From NCBI RefSeq assembly GCF_023078455.1, contig NZ_CP095740.1, forward strand, positions 1,910,001 through 1,974,000: a DNA stretch of 64,000 nt. The letters are read 5' to 3'. This document shows positions 34,825 to 46,863 of the stretch, in pieces. The notes beneath the pieces were generated by a model, which saw only the letters and a list, made by a program, of their open reading frames with translations, was not told where the DNA came from and made no database searches. The DNA is from Luteibacter aegosomatis (lineage in GTDB: Bacteria > Pseudomonadota > Gammaproteobacteria > Xanthomonadales > Rhodanobacteraceae). Position 1 is the first letter of the stretch. Each line of letters starts with the position of its first letter. Both the position numbers and the translations under genes were made by a program.

Positions 34825-35508
34825 TCAATCGCGGTGCGAGGCATTGCGATCCCGATCCGCCCCCACCTTGCGATCGAGCTTGCCGAAAATCTTCTTGAAC
34901 GCCCGGGAGAACTTGCCCCGCTTGGTCTTGCGGTTCTTCTCTTCCTCGGAGGTGAGCCACGCCACCTGGATTACCCGGCGCTCGCCCTCGTAGGGCAGGT
35001 GGCCGTGGAAGGAATTGTCGGCACGCTTGAACACCGCGAACTCGCCATAGAGCGGCTTCAACTCGGGGATCACCGTGTCGTCGATGTTGTCGATGGCGTT
35101 GAGGAAGCGCAGGCAGCCGTCGCTGGTGTCCGGCCACATCGGATTGAGGTAGATGAGCGCCGTGGCGATCTTCGACTTGCTGTCCGTGTGGATGGTGCCG
35201 TGGCGGCGATTGAGCAGGCGGCAGAGGGTGACCAGGGTGGGGTAGTTTTCCAGTCCGGGAATGCCCAGGTGGCGGCCGATGGCCGAGGAGAACGCCCGGG
35301 AGGTCATCTGTTCGACCAGTTCGTTCACCGAGGGGCCGCAGTCGCCGGCGTCGTAAGGGAAGAACCCTGCGCTGGAATACTGGGGGAAGTCGCGGTCCAG
35401 GTCGGCCCGGGCTTCGTCGGGCAGTTGGCCGTGGGCGATCATGAACGAGAACGGCTCGTGCCGGATGTCGGTGTCGGGACGATCCAGGCGGGCGGGGTCG
35501 AGCAGCAT
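34825..35508 (-). CDS. 2-oxoglutarate/Fe(II)-dependent dioxygenase
   Basis: A 227-residue protein of the 2OG-FeII oxygenase fold. The iron ligands are visible as HTD (RRHGTIHTDSKSKIATALIY) and the distal His in DNSFHGHLPYEG, followed by Arg/Val in RRVIQVAW, the 2OG-binding end. The substrate is unknown; families with this layout modify small molecules or proteins. Residues from about 200 onward are Lys/Arg-rich (KTKRGKFSRAFKKIFGKLDR) and may bind nucleic acid or membrane. The ATG at 35508 is the best start; upstream frames lack a ribosome site. Confidence 0.82.
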   Translation of the reverse strand: MLLDPARLDRPDTDIRHEPFSFMIAHGQLPDEARADLDRDFPQYSSAGFFPYDAGDCGPSVNELVEQMTSRAFSSAIGRHLGIPGLENYPTLVTLCRLLNRRHGTIHTDSKSKIATALIYLNPMWPDTSDGCLRFLNAIDNIDDTVIPELKPLYGEFAVFKRADNSFHGHLPYEGERRVIQVAWLTSEEEKNRKTKRGKFSRAFKKIFGKLDRKVGADRDRNASHRD

Positions 35509-35726
35509 GGCGGACGGTTCTCGGCAGGTACCTCGACCGGCATTGTATCGTGTCAGGCCGGTATTACAGTGGCGATTCGCCCCCGTCCGTTCATGCTTTT
35601 TCCGGTGGACAGAAGGGGCCTTGAGGCCTATCATTCTTACCCGCCCAACGATTCCTCATCCCCAAGGCCCACGAGCCGCTTTTAAGCTGGCTTGCGGGCT
35701 TTGCTGCACCTGAAGGCGGCCATCCC

Positions 35727-36869
35727 ATGCGTACTCCTGCTCTGCTTGCTCTCGAAGACGGCAGCGTTTTTTACGGCCACGCGGTCGGTGCCCGGGGCGA
35801 AACGGTCGGCGAGGTGGTGTTCAACACCGCCATGACCGGCTATCAGGAAATCCTGACCGACCCCTCGTACAACCAGCAGATCGTCACCCTGACGTATCCG
35901 CACATCGGCAACACCGGCACCAACCCGATCGATGTCGAAGCACCGCGCGTGCACGCGGCCGGTCTGATCGTGCGCGACGTGCCGCGCCTGGCGAGCAACT
36001 GGCGTAGCCAGGAGCCCCTGCCGCACTACCTCGAGCGCCACAACGTGGTCGCCATCGCCGGCATCGACACCCGTCGCCTGACCCGCATCCTGCGCGAGAA
36101 GGGCGCGCTCAACGGCTGCATCGTGGCCGGCGACGCCATCGACGCCGAGGCGGCCGTGGCCAAGGCGAAGGCCTTCCCGGGCCTCAACGGCATGGACCTG
36201 GCCAAGGTCGTCAGCACCACCGCCACCTACCAGTGGACCGAAGGCGTCTACGACCTCGACAAGCAGGCGTTCTTCAACCCGCCGAAGAAGTTCCGCGTGG
36301 TGGCCTACGACTACGGCGTGAAGCAGAACATCCTGCGCCTGCTGGCCGGGCGCGGCGTCGACATCACCGTGGTGCCCGCGCAGACGCCGGCCGCCGACGT
36401 GCTGGCGATGAATCCCGACGGCATCTTCCTCGCCAACGGCCCGGGCGACCCGGCCGCGTGCGATTACGCCATCGAATCCACCAAGACCATCCTCGACACG
36501 AAGATCCCGGTCTTCGGTATCTGCCTGGGCCACCAGATCATGGCCCTGGCCATCGGCGCGAAGACGCTCAAGATGAAGTTCGGCCACCACGGTGCCAACC
36601 ACCCGGTGAAAGACCACGACACCGGCCGCGTGCTGATCAGCTCGCAGAACCACGGCTTCGCCGTGGACCCGGCCACGCTGCCGGCCAACGTGCGCATCAC
36701 CCACACCTCGCTGTTCGACGGCTCGCTGCAGGGCTTCGCCCTGACCGACCGCCCGGCGTTCTGTTTCCAGGGCCACCCCGAAGCGAGCCCGGGCCCGGAA
36801 GACGTCGGCTACCTGTTCGACACGTTCATTGCCGCGATGGAAGCGCACAAGGCGAAGCAGGCGTCCTGA
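35727..36869 (+). CDS. carA: Carbamoyl-phosphate synthase small subunit
   Basis: A 380-residue CarA, which hydrolyses glutamine and channels ammonia to CarB for pyrimidine and arginine synthesis. The N-terminal domain has [20 protein letters not shown] and [19 protein letters not shown]. The class I glutaminase domain has the nucleophile Cys in [15 protein letters not shown] and the His-Glu pair in [18 protein letters not shown]. Length is normal. It is followed by carB after 46 bases. Confidence 0.97.
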   Translation: MRTPALLALEDGSVFYGHAVGARGETVGEVVFNTAMTGYQEILTDPSYNQQIVTLTYPHIGNTGTNPIDVEAPRVHAAGLIVRDVPRLASNWRSQEPLPHYLERHNVVAIAGIDTRRLTRILREKGALNGCIVAGDAIDAEAAVAKAKAFPGLNGMDLAKVVSTTATYQWTEGVYDLDKQAFFNPPKKFRVVAYDYGVKQNILRLLAGRGVDITVVPAQTPAADVLAMNPDGIFLANGPGDPAACDYAIESTKTILDTKIPVFGICLGHQIMALAIGAKTLKMKFGHHGANHPVKDHDTGRVLISSQNHGFAVDPATLPANVRITHTSLFDGSLQGFALTDRPAFCFQGHPEASPGPEDVGYLFDTFIAAMEAHKAKQAS

Positions 36870-36915
36870 CGCCCGCACGCCACCTTCCATCCGACTTCGA
36901 TTAGCGAGAGAAACC

Positions 36916-40139
<3,224 letters not shown>

Positions 40140-40143
<4 letters not shown>

Positions 40144-40622
40144 GCAGCACACGTCCCCCGCTTACCAAGAAAGGCGCCGATCGTCTTCGCGCCGAACTCG
40201 AGCACCTGAAGGGCCCGAAGCGCAAGGAACTCATCGACGCCGTCGCCGAAGCCCGCGCGCACGGCGACCTCAAGGAAAACGCCGAGTACCATGCCGCCCG
40301 CGAGCTGCACGGCTTCAACGAAGGCCGTATCCAGGAACTGGAAGCGGCGTTGTCCAACGCCGAGGTGATCGACACCGAGCGTCTCGGCGCGGGCAAGAAG
40401 ATCGTGTTCGGTGCCATCGTCGATCTGGTCGACCTCGACTCCGAAGCCGAAGTCACCTACACGATCGTGGGCGACATCGAGGCGGACATCAAACAGAACC
40501 TCATCGCCGTGTCCTCGCCGATCGCGCGTGCGCTGATCGGCAAGAGCGAAGGCGACGAGTTCGACTTCACGGCGCCGAACGGGGTGAAGAGCTACGAGAT
40601 CACCGGGGTTCGGTACAGCTGA
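40140..40622 (+). CDS. greA: Transcription elongation factor GreA
   Basis: A 160-residue GreA, which helps stalled RNA polymerase cleave and resume. The coiled-coil N-terminus has [20 protein letters not shown] and the acidic tip [20 protein letters not shown] ([11 protein letters not shown] is the family's tip motif). The C-terminal FKBP-like domain ends [24 protein letters not shown]. It starts within the carB stop (ATGA) and ends at an intrinsic terminator, the last gene of the carAB-greA unit. Confidence 0.96.
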
Positions 40623-40645
40623 TCCGTCGGTTTGATGGTGTCATC

Positions 40646-40675
40646 GAAAACGCCCCTCGTCGAGGGGCGTTTTCG
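40646..40675 (+). terminator. Intrinsic terminator of carAB-greA
   Basis: GAAAACGCCCCTCG and CGAGGGGCGTTTTC form a 13-14 base stem with a one-base centre, followed by GTTTG, 24 bases after the greA stop. Confidence 0.9.
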
Positions 40676-40705
40676 TTTGTGGGTGTCGCGAAAACCGGGC
40701 TCAAG

Positions 40706-40804
40706 GCGCTGGGTTCCTGCCTTCGCAGGAACGACGAGCTAAGAGATTCACCGCCGCGTATCAAGTAATCTCACGTCGTTCCTGCGAAGGCGGGAACCCA
40801 GCGT
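40706..40804. repeat. Large palindromic intergenic repeat (copy D type)
   Basis: Two 31-base arms, GCGCTGGGTTCCTGCCTTCG continuing into CAGGAACGACG at the left and their complement at the right (40774-40804), match with one or two differences around a 37-base centre. Each arm contains its own TTCCTGC/GCAGGAA stem. It is a different family from copies A-C. It lies between greA and the convergent sigma-factor gene. Confidence 0.8.
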
Positions 40805-40811
40805 CTTGCGC

Positions 40812-41723
40812 TCAGGCAGGCGATGCCTCCCCATCGGCTCTGAACCCACCCAGGCCGTTCATGAAACGCGCGAGCTTGTCCGGATTCCTCTGCACATACA
40901 CCGCGACGATCTTCTCCCCATCGGTTTCGTACGACTGCACCGACTCCAGCACGTCGTCAAAGTAGCGTAGTACCGCCCATTGCCCATTGACCAAGGCCAG
41001 CTCGATGCGCAGTTCACGGTCCTTGCGCAGATGCGGTGCGTAGAACAACTGCGCGATACGCGCCCCACCCACCATCGGTTCCGGAAAGGAATTGACCTTG
41101 CCGCCGCCATCGCTCATCAGCACCGCGTCGCCGGCGAGCATGTCGCGAATGGCATGGAGATCGCCGCTCGCCAGCGCGCTGGCGAAGCGCCGCATCAGGA
41201 CAGGATGCCGCTCGCGGGCCGTCACCGTCGAGCGAGGCCGGCCGTCCTGCACTTGCGCCTTCGCGCGATGCACCAGTTGGCGGCAAGCGGCTTCGCTCTT
41301 GCCGAGCATGCGGGCGATATCGGCGTAATCGGTGTCGAACACCTCGCGCAGCAGAAAGGCGGCGCGCGCTTCGGGCGCGAGCCGCTCGAGCAGCGTCAGA
41401 AAAGCCACGGAGACGTCGCTGGCGAGCTCCTCTAGATCTTCCGGCGTGGTGCCCTCGTCGGTGAGTACCGGTTCGGGCAACCAGATGCCCACGTAATGCT
41501 CGCGCCGGGCGCGCGCGGACCGCAGGCGGTCGATGGCGCGGCGGGTGGTGGCGGCCACCAGCCAGGCCTCGGCATTGTCGATCGAGGACGGGTCGGTGCC
41601 GTGCCAGCTGAGCCAGATGTCCTGGACCAGGTCCTCGGATTCGGCGACCGAACCCAGCATCCGATAGGCGATGCCATGCAAGCGGGGCCGGAGTGCGGTG
41701 AAGGTGGCGGTAGCGTCGCTCAT
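40812..41723 (-). CDS. SigJ-like ECF sigma factor with SnoaL-like C-terminus
   Basis: A 303-residue ECF sigma factor of the SigJ type. Region 2: LRPRLHGIAYRMLGSVAESE DLVQDIWLSW, region 4: LAPEARAAFLLREVFDTDYA DIARMLGKSEAACRQLVHRA. The C-terminal third is a SnoaL-like domain (FASALASGDLHAIRDMLAGD, MVGGARIAQLFYAPHLRKD) in place of a separate anti-sigma factor, as usual for this group. It follows the cupin and AhpD-like genes on the same strand, which are typical SigJ neighbours. Confidence 0.92.
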   Translation of the reverse strand: MSDATATFTALRPRLHGIAYRMLGSVAESEDLVQDIWLSWHGTDPSSIDNAEAWLVAATTRRAIDRLRSARARREHYVGIWLPEPVLTDEGTTPEDLEELASDVSVAFLTLLERLAPEARAAFLLREVFDTDYADIARMLGKSEAACRQLVHRAKAQVQDGRPRSTVTARERHPVLMRRFASALASGDLHAIRDMLAGDAVLMSDGGGKVNSFPEPMVGGARIAQLFYAPHLRKDRELRIELALVNGQWAVLRYFDDVLESVQSYETDGEKIVAVYVQRNPDKLARFMNGLGGFRADGEASPA

Positions 41724-41786
41724 GAGAAGCCAGGACGAGGAACCCGCTTGCTTTGTGACACGAAGCGGGCGCCTCGTCGAGGTCTT

Positions 41787-42197
41787 TCAGTTCACCGGCG
41801 TGAGAATCGGCTTCTTCGCGTCCTTGAGCATGAATACCAGGAACTTGGCCGGCTTCGTCTTGCTGGCGTTGTGGCCTACCGTGTGGATGTCGTTCGGTCC
41901 TTCGTAGAAGGTGTCGCCGGGGTTGAGGGTCCGTTCGGGCTGTCCCTTCACGCCCATTACGATGGAGCCCTCCAGCACGTAGACGACGGCGTGGGCATCG
42001 TGGCGGTGCACGGGATCGACCGCACCGGGCGGGTAATCGACGGTGATCAGCGTGATGTCCTTGCCTGGATAGTCGGCGAGGGCCTTGGTCACCAATTCGC
42101 CGACCTTGGCATCGGGCGCACCCTCGGCGGCATGCGCGAGGTCGATGCCGGCCAGCGACAGCAGGCAGAGGCAAAGCGACGGAACGAGCTTGTTCAT
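41787..42197 (-). CDS. Secreted cupin-domain protein
   Basis: A 136-residue single-domain cupin with a signal peptide (KLVPSLCLCLLSLAGIDLAHA-AEG). The metal ligands are visible in the first cupin motif (PPGAVDPVHRHDAHAVVYVL, G-x5-HxHxx-type) and the second (PNDIHTVGHNASKTKPAKFL). It could bind a divalent metal and a small ligand in the periplasm. It is transcribed between the AhpD-like and SigJ-like genes, 25 bases after the first. Confidence 0.85.
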   Translation of the reverse strand: MNKLVPSLCLCLLSLAGIDLAHAAEGAPDAKVGELVTKALADYPGKDITLITVDYPPGAVDPVHRHDAHAVVYVLEGSIVMGVKGQPERTLNPGDTFYEGPNDIHTVGHNASKTKPAKFLVFMLKDAKKPILTPVN

Positions 42198-42222
42198 GGC
42201 GTTCTCCTGCGGGAAGGGCCGA

Positions 42223-42702
42223 TCAGGCCAGGTTGGCCTTGTCGAGGCCGTAAGCCTTGTCCTGGGAGCCCGGCACGACGTGAAAAGCCACGTTCACCCG
42301 GTTCCAGGCGTTGATGGTCATGATCGCGAAGGTGAGGTCGGACAGCTCCTTCTCCGAATACTCGCCGCGCACGTGCTCGTAGAGGTCGTCGCCCACGCCC
42401 TGCGCGGGAATGCTCGTGAGCGCCTCGGTCCAGGCCAGGGCCGCACGCTCGCGGGACGTGAACAGGTTGGATTCCCGCCAGGTCGCCACGTGATGAAGGC
42501 GCAGCGGGCGCTCGCCGTGGAGGGTGGCCTCCTTCACGTGCATGTCCACGCAGAAGGCGCAGCCGTTGATCTGCGAGGCACGGAGGTCCACGAGGTCCAG
42601 GATGGACTGCTCGATGCCCGCCTTGCGGTTGGCGATGCTCAGTTCCACGAGCTTCTTCACCAGGTCGGGGGATTGCCGCGTGTAGTCGAGACGCTGGGTC
42701 AT
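42223..42702 (-). CDS. Carboxymuconolactone decarboxylase/AhpD-family protein
   Basis: A 159-residue AhpD-like protein. The Cys pair CAFCVDMH (CxxCxxxH, ASQINGCAFCVDMHVKEATL) and the RAALAWTEALTSI helix match alkylhydroperoxidase D-like core proteins, which reduce peroxides through a Cys-Cys couple. It opens the minus-strand group AhpD-like - cupin - SigJ, which suggests an oxidative-stress regulon under the sigma factor. It is divergent from a LysR gene. Confidence 0.9.
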   Translation of the reverse strand: MTQRLDYTRQSPDLVKKLVELSIANRKAGIEQSILDLVDLRASQINGCAFCVDMHVKEATLHGERPLRLHHVATWRESNLFTSRERAALAWTEALTSIPAQGVGDDLYEHVRGEYSEKELSDLTFAIMTINAWNRVNVAFHVVPGSQDKAYGLDKANLA

Positions 42703-42865
42703 GTCGGTTCCTCGGTGGGTGGATAGGTCCCGATCAGGCTAGGCGCGCCGCGGCTAGCGCGGTAGCCGTGGCGACGTGACCACGGTGTTGCATCGGACAC
42801 ACCAATCCCATGTCACAAACGGCAACGCCGCCCCGTCTTCGGTCTATGGGATGGAGGCTATCGAC

Positions 42866-43846
42866 ATGAACAACCCGGGCGACGCCCTTGCGTCCACTTT
42901 CTCGGCCAGCTACGCAGGCGTGGTGGCCTTCATCGCCGTGGTGGCGGAGGGCAGCTTTGCCCGGGCCGCCGACCGGCTGGGCATCGGGCGCTCGGCGGTC
43001 AGCCGGAGCGTGCAGAAGCTGGAGGGGCAGGTGGGCGCGCGGCTGTTCGCGCGCACCACGAGAAGCACCACCCTCACGCGCGAAGGCGAGTTGTTCTACG
43101 AGAACTGCCGACCGGGCGTCGACCGCATCGCGCAGGCCCTGGAAGACATGCGCGAGCTGCGCGATGGGCCGCCCCGCGGCCAACTGCGGGTGAGTGCCCC
43201 GGTGGGTTTCGGCCGCCACGTGGTAGCCCCTCTGCTGTATGGCTTTCGCGCGCTGTACCCGGAGATCGCGGTCGACTTGCTGCTGGACGATCGTCCCGCC
43301 GATTTCACCGGCGATCGCGTCGACGTGGCCTTTCGCGACGGCCGCATGGAGGACAGCGACGTGGTCGCCCGGCGCATCGTGCCGATGCGGTTGTTCCTTT
43401 GCGCTTCGCCGGATTACCTCAGGCGGCACGGCGCGCCGGCGTCCGTCGACGATCTTCCGCTGGGTGACTGCCTGAGTCTTCGGCTCCCCAACGGTCGCGC
43501 CATGGAATGGGAGTTCCGTGAAGATGGCAAGGCCAGGCGGCTCACGCCGGGCTCGATGCTGTCGTTCAACGATGCGGACCTGGTGTCGAGGGCCGCGCTC
43601 GGTGGGCAGGGGTTTGCCCAGTTACCGGGCTACCAGGTGCGCGAATACCTCGACGACGGCCGCCTCGTGGCCTGCCTGCCGCAATACGCACCCGACGACC
43701 GGGGACACTATCTCTGTTACCTGAGCCGTCGCCAGATGCCTTCGCGCATCCGTGTGTTCATCGACCACATGATCGCGTCGATCCGCGCGCTCGACCTCGA
43801 CGGCGGACACGAAACGGAGATTGGTGCGCTGGCGGCAACAGCGTGA
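42866..43846 (+). CDS. LysR-family regulator
   Basis: A 326-residue LysR regulator. HTH: GVVAFIAVVAEGSFARAADR LGIGRSAVSRSVQKLEGQVG, followed by LFARTTRSTTLTREGELFYE; the ligand domain has GQLRVSAPVGFGRHVVAPLL and DLLLDDRPADFTGDRVDVAF. The ATG at 42866 follows GGAGG by nine bases and is preferred to 42851 or 42776. It is divergent from the AhpD-like/cupin/SigJ set and upstream of an NAD(P)-binding protein; which it controls is uncertain. Confidence 0.9.
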   Translation: MNNPGDALASTFSASYAGVVAFIAVVAEGSFARAADRLGIGRSAVSRSVQKLEGQVGARLFARTTRSTTLTREGELFYENCRPGVDRIAQALEDMRELRDGPPRGQLRVSAPVGFGRHVVAPLLYGFRALYPEIAVDLLLDDRPADFTGDRVDVAFRDGRMEDSDVVARRIVPMRLFLCASPDYLRRHGAPASVDDLPLGDCLSLRLPNGRAMEWEFREDGKARRLTPGSMLSFNDADLVSRAALGGQGFAQLPGYQVREYLDDGRLVACLPQYAPDDRGHYLCYLSRRQMPSRIRVFIDHMIASIRALDLDGGHETEIGALAATA

Positions 43847-43918
43847 GCACCGCCACGGCGCTACCGTGGCGGGGAGCGGGCGCTTAGCCTGATACCCACG
43901 TCATTCGAGGATCTGTCC

Positions 43919-44695
43919 ATGAATATCCTGGTGATCGGCGGTACCGGCCTGATCGGCTCCAAGGTGGTGCGGCGGTTACGCGACAAAGGCCACGAGGTCG
44001 CGGTGGGATCCCCTTCGTCCGGGGTCGACACCGTGTCGGGCGAAGGCCTCGATGCCGCGATGAGCGCGATGGACATCGTGGTCGATCTGGCGAATTCGCC
44101 TTCGTTCGCCGACGACGCGGTGCTGGACTTCTTCACGCGATCGTCCGCGAACATCGCCGCGGCGGAACGGCGTGCGGGCGTGAAACATCACCTGGCCCTG
44201 TCCGTGGTGAACTGCGATACGTTGACCGGCAGCGGTTACATGCGAGGCAAGGCCGCGCAGGAGAAGGGGATTCGCGATGGCGGCATACCGTACACCATCG
44301 TGCGCTCCACGCAGTTCTTCGAATTCCTCGACGGGATCGTGCGCAACGCGGGCGGCGGCGACACGATCACGATACCCACCGGCTGGATGCAGCCCATCGC
44401 ATCCGACGACGTGGCCGACGCCGTGGTCCGCCATGCGTTGCGCGAGCCTCGCATGGGCGTGGTAGAGATCGGAGGACCCCAACGGTGGACGATGGACGAG
44501 TTGGTGAGGCGATTCCTGGGCGTCCTGGGCGACCGTCGGTCGGTCAGGGGCGATGCTGCTGAACCGTACTTCGGCGCGCACCTGGAACCGGCGTCGTTGT
44601 TGCCTGGTCAGGACTTCGAGCGGGCTCCGGTCGGTTTCGAGGCTTGGCTGGAACAGCTCGATCGCTCTCGCTACGTGAGACCCGCGTCGGCCTGA
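43919..44695 (+). CDS. NAD(P)H-binding NmrA-like atypical SDR
   Basis: A 258-residue Rossmann-fold protein of the NmrA/atypical-SDR kind. The cofactor motif is ILVIGGTGLIGSKVVRRLRD, with GxxGxxG; the Ser-Tyr-Lys triad of classical SDRs is not evident (a YMRGK is present at about 113). It has typical later blocks (GIPYTIVRSTQFFEFLDGIV, PIASDDVADAVVRHALREPR). Such proteins act as oxidoreductases or redox sensors. It is 72 bases after the LysR gene and 13 bases before ohr-like, in the same direction, so these may form one unit. Confidence 0.85.
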   Translation: MNILVIGGTGLIGSKVVRRLRDKGHEVAVGSPSSGVDTVSGEGLDAAMSAMDIVVDLANSPSFADDAVLDFFTRSSANIAAAERRAGVKHHLALSVVNCDTLTGSGYMRGKAAQEKGIRDGGIPYTIVRSTQFFEFLDGIVRNAGGGDTITIPTGWMQPIASDDVADAVVRHALREPRMGVVEIGGPQRWTMDELVRRFLGVLGDRRSVRGDAAEPYFGAHLEPASLLPGQDFERAPVGFEAWLEQLDRSRYVRPASA

Positions 44696-44708
44696 CGGAA
44701 CCGCTCCC

Positions 44709-45197
44709 TTGACCTCGCACGCACTTCCCCCGTCGTTCCTCGACCGCTACGACGGCACCGCATTCTCGCCGTTGTACACGGCCACCGTGACCGTTACCGG
44801 AGGCGATAGCCGGCACGGGCGCGTATCCGGGGAAGCACGCTCATCGGACGGCGCGCTGGCCGTTTCCCTGCGGCTGCCATCGGAGATGGGCGGTTCCGGG
44901 GGCGGAACCAATCCGGAGCAGCTCTTCGCGGCCGGGTTCGCCGCCTGCTTTCATGGTGCGTTGAGCCTGCTCGCGACGCGCGAAGGCGTACCAATTCCCG
45001 ATGCATCGGTCACGGCATCGATCCACTTCGGTCGCGATCCCGAGGATGGGCTTTTCACCCTGGCGGCCGAGGTACGCATTGCCTTGCCCGGCATCGACAG
45101 GGACGTGGCGAAAACGTTGGTCAGGCACACCGAGCGCATCTGTCCTTACGCGAAGATGGCGCGGCAGGGCATCGAGTGCGTGGTCCGGCTCGAGTGA
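44709..45197 (+). CDS. Ohr/OsmC-family peroxiredoxin
   Basis: A 162-residue Ohr-type organic-hydroperoxide reductase. The two reactive Cys residues are in AAGFAACFHGALSLLA and TERICPYAKMARQ, and the Ohr start LYTATVTVTGG and GGGTNPEQLFAAGFAAC are present. It reduces alkyl hydroperoxides in the cytoplasm. The start is a TTG at 44709, 13 bases after the NAD(P)-binding gene. It follows the pattern of an oxidative-stress group. Confidence 0.92.
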   Translation: MTSHALPPSFLDRYDGTAFSPLYTATVTVTGGDSRHGRVSGEARSSDGALAVSLRLPSEMGGSGGGTNPEQLFAAGFAACFHGALSLLATREGVPIPDASVTASIHFGRDPEDGLFTLAAEVRIALPGIDRDVAKTLVRHTERICPYAKMARQGIECVVRLE

Positions 45198-45755
45198 TCA
45201 ACGCGCCTTGACGGGAAGGTAATCGCCATAGCGTTTGTCCGAACGATCCACGCGCGCGCAGAGGTGGGTATCGCAAAGACGAACGTCGGCCTGATTGTAG
45301 GCCCGGAGCAGATCGGCTTCGATCCGGTGCTGCGCGATGACCTGTGCGTAGTGCCAGCCCAGGTAGCTTCCGGTCGCGACGACGGGAAGGATGACGGTCA
45401 GTAACCCCACCACCAGCCAAAGTGCCTTGTGCGTGAAACGGATCAGTTTGCGTTGGGTGCGGGCCATCGCTTCGGTGCTGGCCTGCATGAACCGTCGATG
45501 CTCATCCGCTCGCCTGGCGACATCCGCCAGTGGTTCGTTCAACCCGATTCGTACGCTTTGCCTGGCCTCCTCGGCCATGCCGCTCAAGGTCTGATCTGCC
45601 GCCTGACGCAATACGTCGGGCAGAGCCCGCACCGTCCGCTCCTGCTTCTCCATGGCTTGCCGTTGCCGTTCCTCCATCGACTCGCTCATGCGCGACAGTC
45701 GCTCCAACAGCATCGCCGTCTGCGAGGCGAGCTTCTTGGTTCCTTCCTCGTACAT
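45198..45755 (-). CDS. Coiled-coil membrane protein of the lipase cassette
   Basis: A 185-residue protein: about 100 residues of charged coiled-coil (ERLSRMSESMEERQRQAMEK QERTVRALPDVLRQ) then one membrane helix (LWLVVGLLTVILPVVATGSY) and a short C-terminal part with two Cys (RLCDTHLCARVD). The ATG follows a strong AAGGAG. It starts nine bases after the lipase stop, on the same strand, so it is part of that cassette. The build resembles plasmid mobilisation or adaptor proteins; the role is unknown. Confidence 0.65.
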   Translation of the reverse strand: MYEEGTKKLASQTAMLLERLSRMSESMEERQRQAMEKQERTVRALPDVLRQAADQTLSGMAEEARQSVRIGLNEPLADVARRADEHRRFMQASTEAMARTQRKLIRFTHKALWLVVGLLTVILPVVATGSYLGWHYAQVIAQHRIEADLLRAYNQADVRLCDTHLCARVDRSDKRYGDYLPVKAR

Positions 45756-45764
45756 CCTTGCTCC

Positions 45765-46835
45765 TTAGTGACGCATGACCGGCCCGCTGATCTGCTGGAC
45801 CTGCGCCATCTGCTGCTGTTCGTTGAGCTGCTGGATCTGGGCTTCCAGCGCATTCGCGCGGTCTTCCTGATCCATCTGCCGCGCCGTCTCCGCGTGGAAT
45901 TCCTGCGCGAACTGGGTTTGGCCGACCTGCCGAAGCGCTTTCATGAAGCCGTCGTCGTCGTGTTCGAGGGCCTTGCACAGGTGGTCGAAGATGTCGTCGG
46001 TGCTAGCCGTCGCGGCCAATGGTGACATCGGAGCGCGCTCCCTATGACCGAACCGGGGCCAGGCAAGATCTAACGGAACGCCTTCTGGCACGTCGTCCAG
46101 AGGACGATGGAGGAATTTGTCCATGTAGTTACTTGCGAATACCGCTCCGGGGCGATTGTTAGTCTTGTCCCAGAAGTTACTGATGCCGTGTGCATTCATT
46201 ACCGCATTAGGCTCGACGAGGGTAGCCAGCTCACCTTGTTGGTGCCGCTGATAATCGGCAAGGTCCATGTAGTCCACGCTTCGACCGATCATCGTTGCCA
46301 AGGCCGAGACCGGATCATGGTACATGCGGTGGTTGGTGATCCTATCCTGCGCGGATGCCGGGTCCACATGAATACTCGGGTCGTGGGCCAAGCGCATGGC
46401 GCCATATGCGTTGAACGTTTCTGCGTGCACGCCAGCGGATTCCGGCATGGAAGCTTGCAACTGGGCGAGGGCGCCGCCAAGCGAGTGGCCGGTGATGCTG
46501 ATGTTGCTCGTCGAAATCTGGTTTCTCTCGGCGTAATCCAGGGCCCATCTCATCGTTCTGGCCGCCTCGGGCCATTGCGTGGGGGCTGCTCCCATCCCCA
46601 TGGACATATCGGCGATGATGTCGTGGATATTGGATGCTTCGGTACCTTTGTTGGCGACTATGAGCTGCGAGTTTTCTTCGTCGAGGAATACTGCTCCCTT
46701 GTAGTTAACGGAAGACGGTGGCGATGTATAGACCACCTTATAATGGCGGACATCGCTAGAAACGTATTCGTCGACAGTGAGTGGGTCATAAATCTTTTGG
46801 GACAGGAAAGCATATTGTGTGGAGGAGGGGCGCAT
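45765..46835 (-). CDS. Class 3-type lipase, putative secreted effector
   Basis: A 356-residue protein. Residues about 60-160 are an alpha/beta hydrolase of the class 3 lipase kind: VNYKGAVFLDEENSQLIVAN KGTE, then the nucleophile elbow GHSLGGALAQLQ (Ser), with Asp and His candidates further on (DPVSALATMI, MNAHGISNFWD). There is no signal peptide. The C-terminus is Gln-rich and probably disordered (ALEAQIQQLNEQQQMAQVQQ ISGPVMRH), as in effectors of Xanthomonadales secretion systems, but the classical XVIPCD signature is not visible. The ATG at 46835 has AAGGAA at six bases and is preferred to the one at 46841. Neighbours suggest an effector-immunity module. Confidence 0.72.
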   Translation of the reverse strand: MRPSSTQYAFLSQKIYDPLTVDEYVSSDVRHYKVVYTSPPSSVNYKGAVFLDEENSQLIVANKGTEASNIHDIIADMSMGMGAAPTQWPEAARTMRWALDYAERNQISTSNISITGHSLGGALAQLQASMPESAGVHAETFNAYGAMRLAHDPSIHVDPASAQDRITNHRMYHDPVSALATMIGRSVDYMDLADYQRHQQGELATLVEPNAVMNAHGISNFWDKTNNRPGAVFASNYMDKFLHRPLDDVPEGVPLDLAWPRFGHRERAPMSPLAATASTDDIFDHLCKALEHDDDGFMKALRQVGQTQFAQEFHAETARQMDQEDRANALEAQIQQLNEQQQMAQVQQISGPVMRH

Positions 46836-46863
46836 ATCCATTTCCTTGGATGGGGGTTACTTT

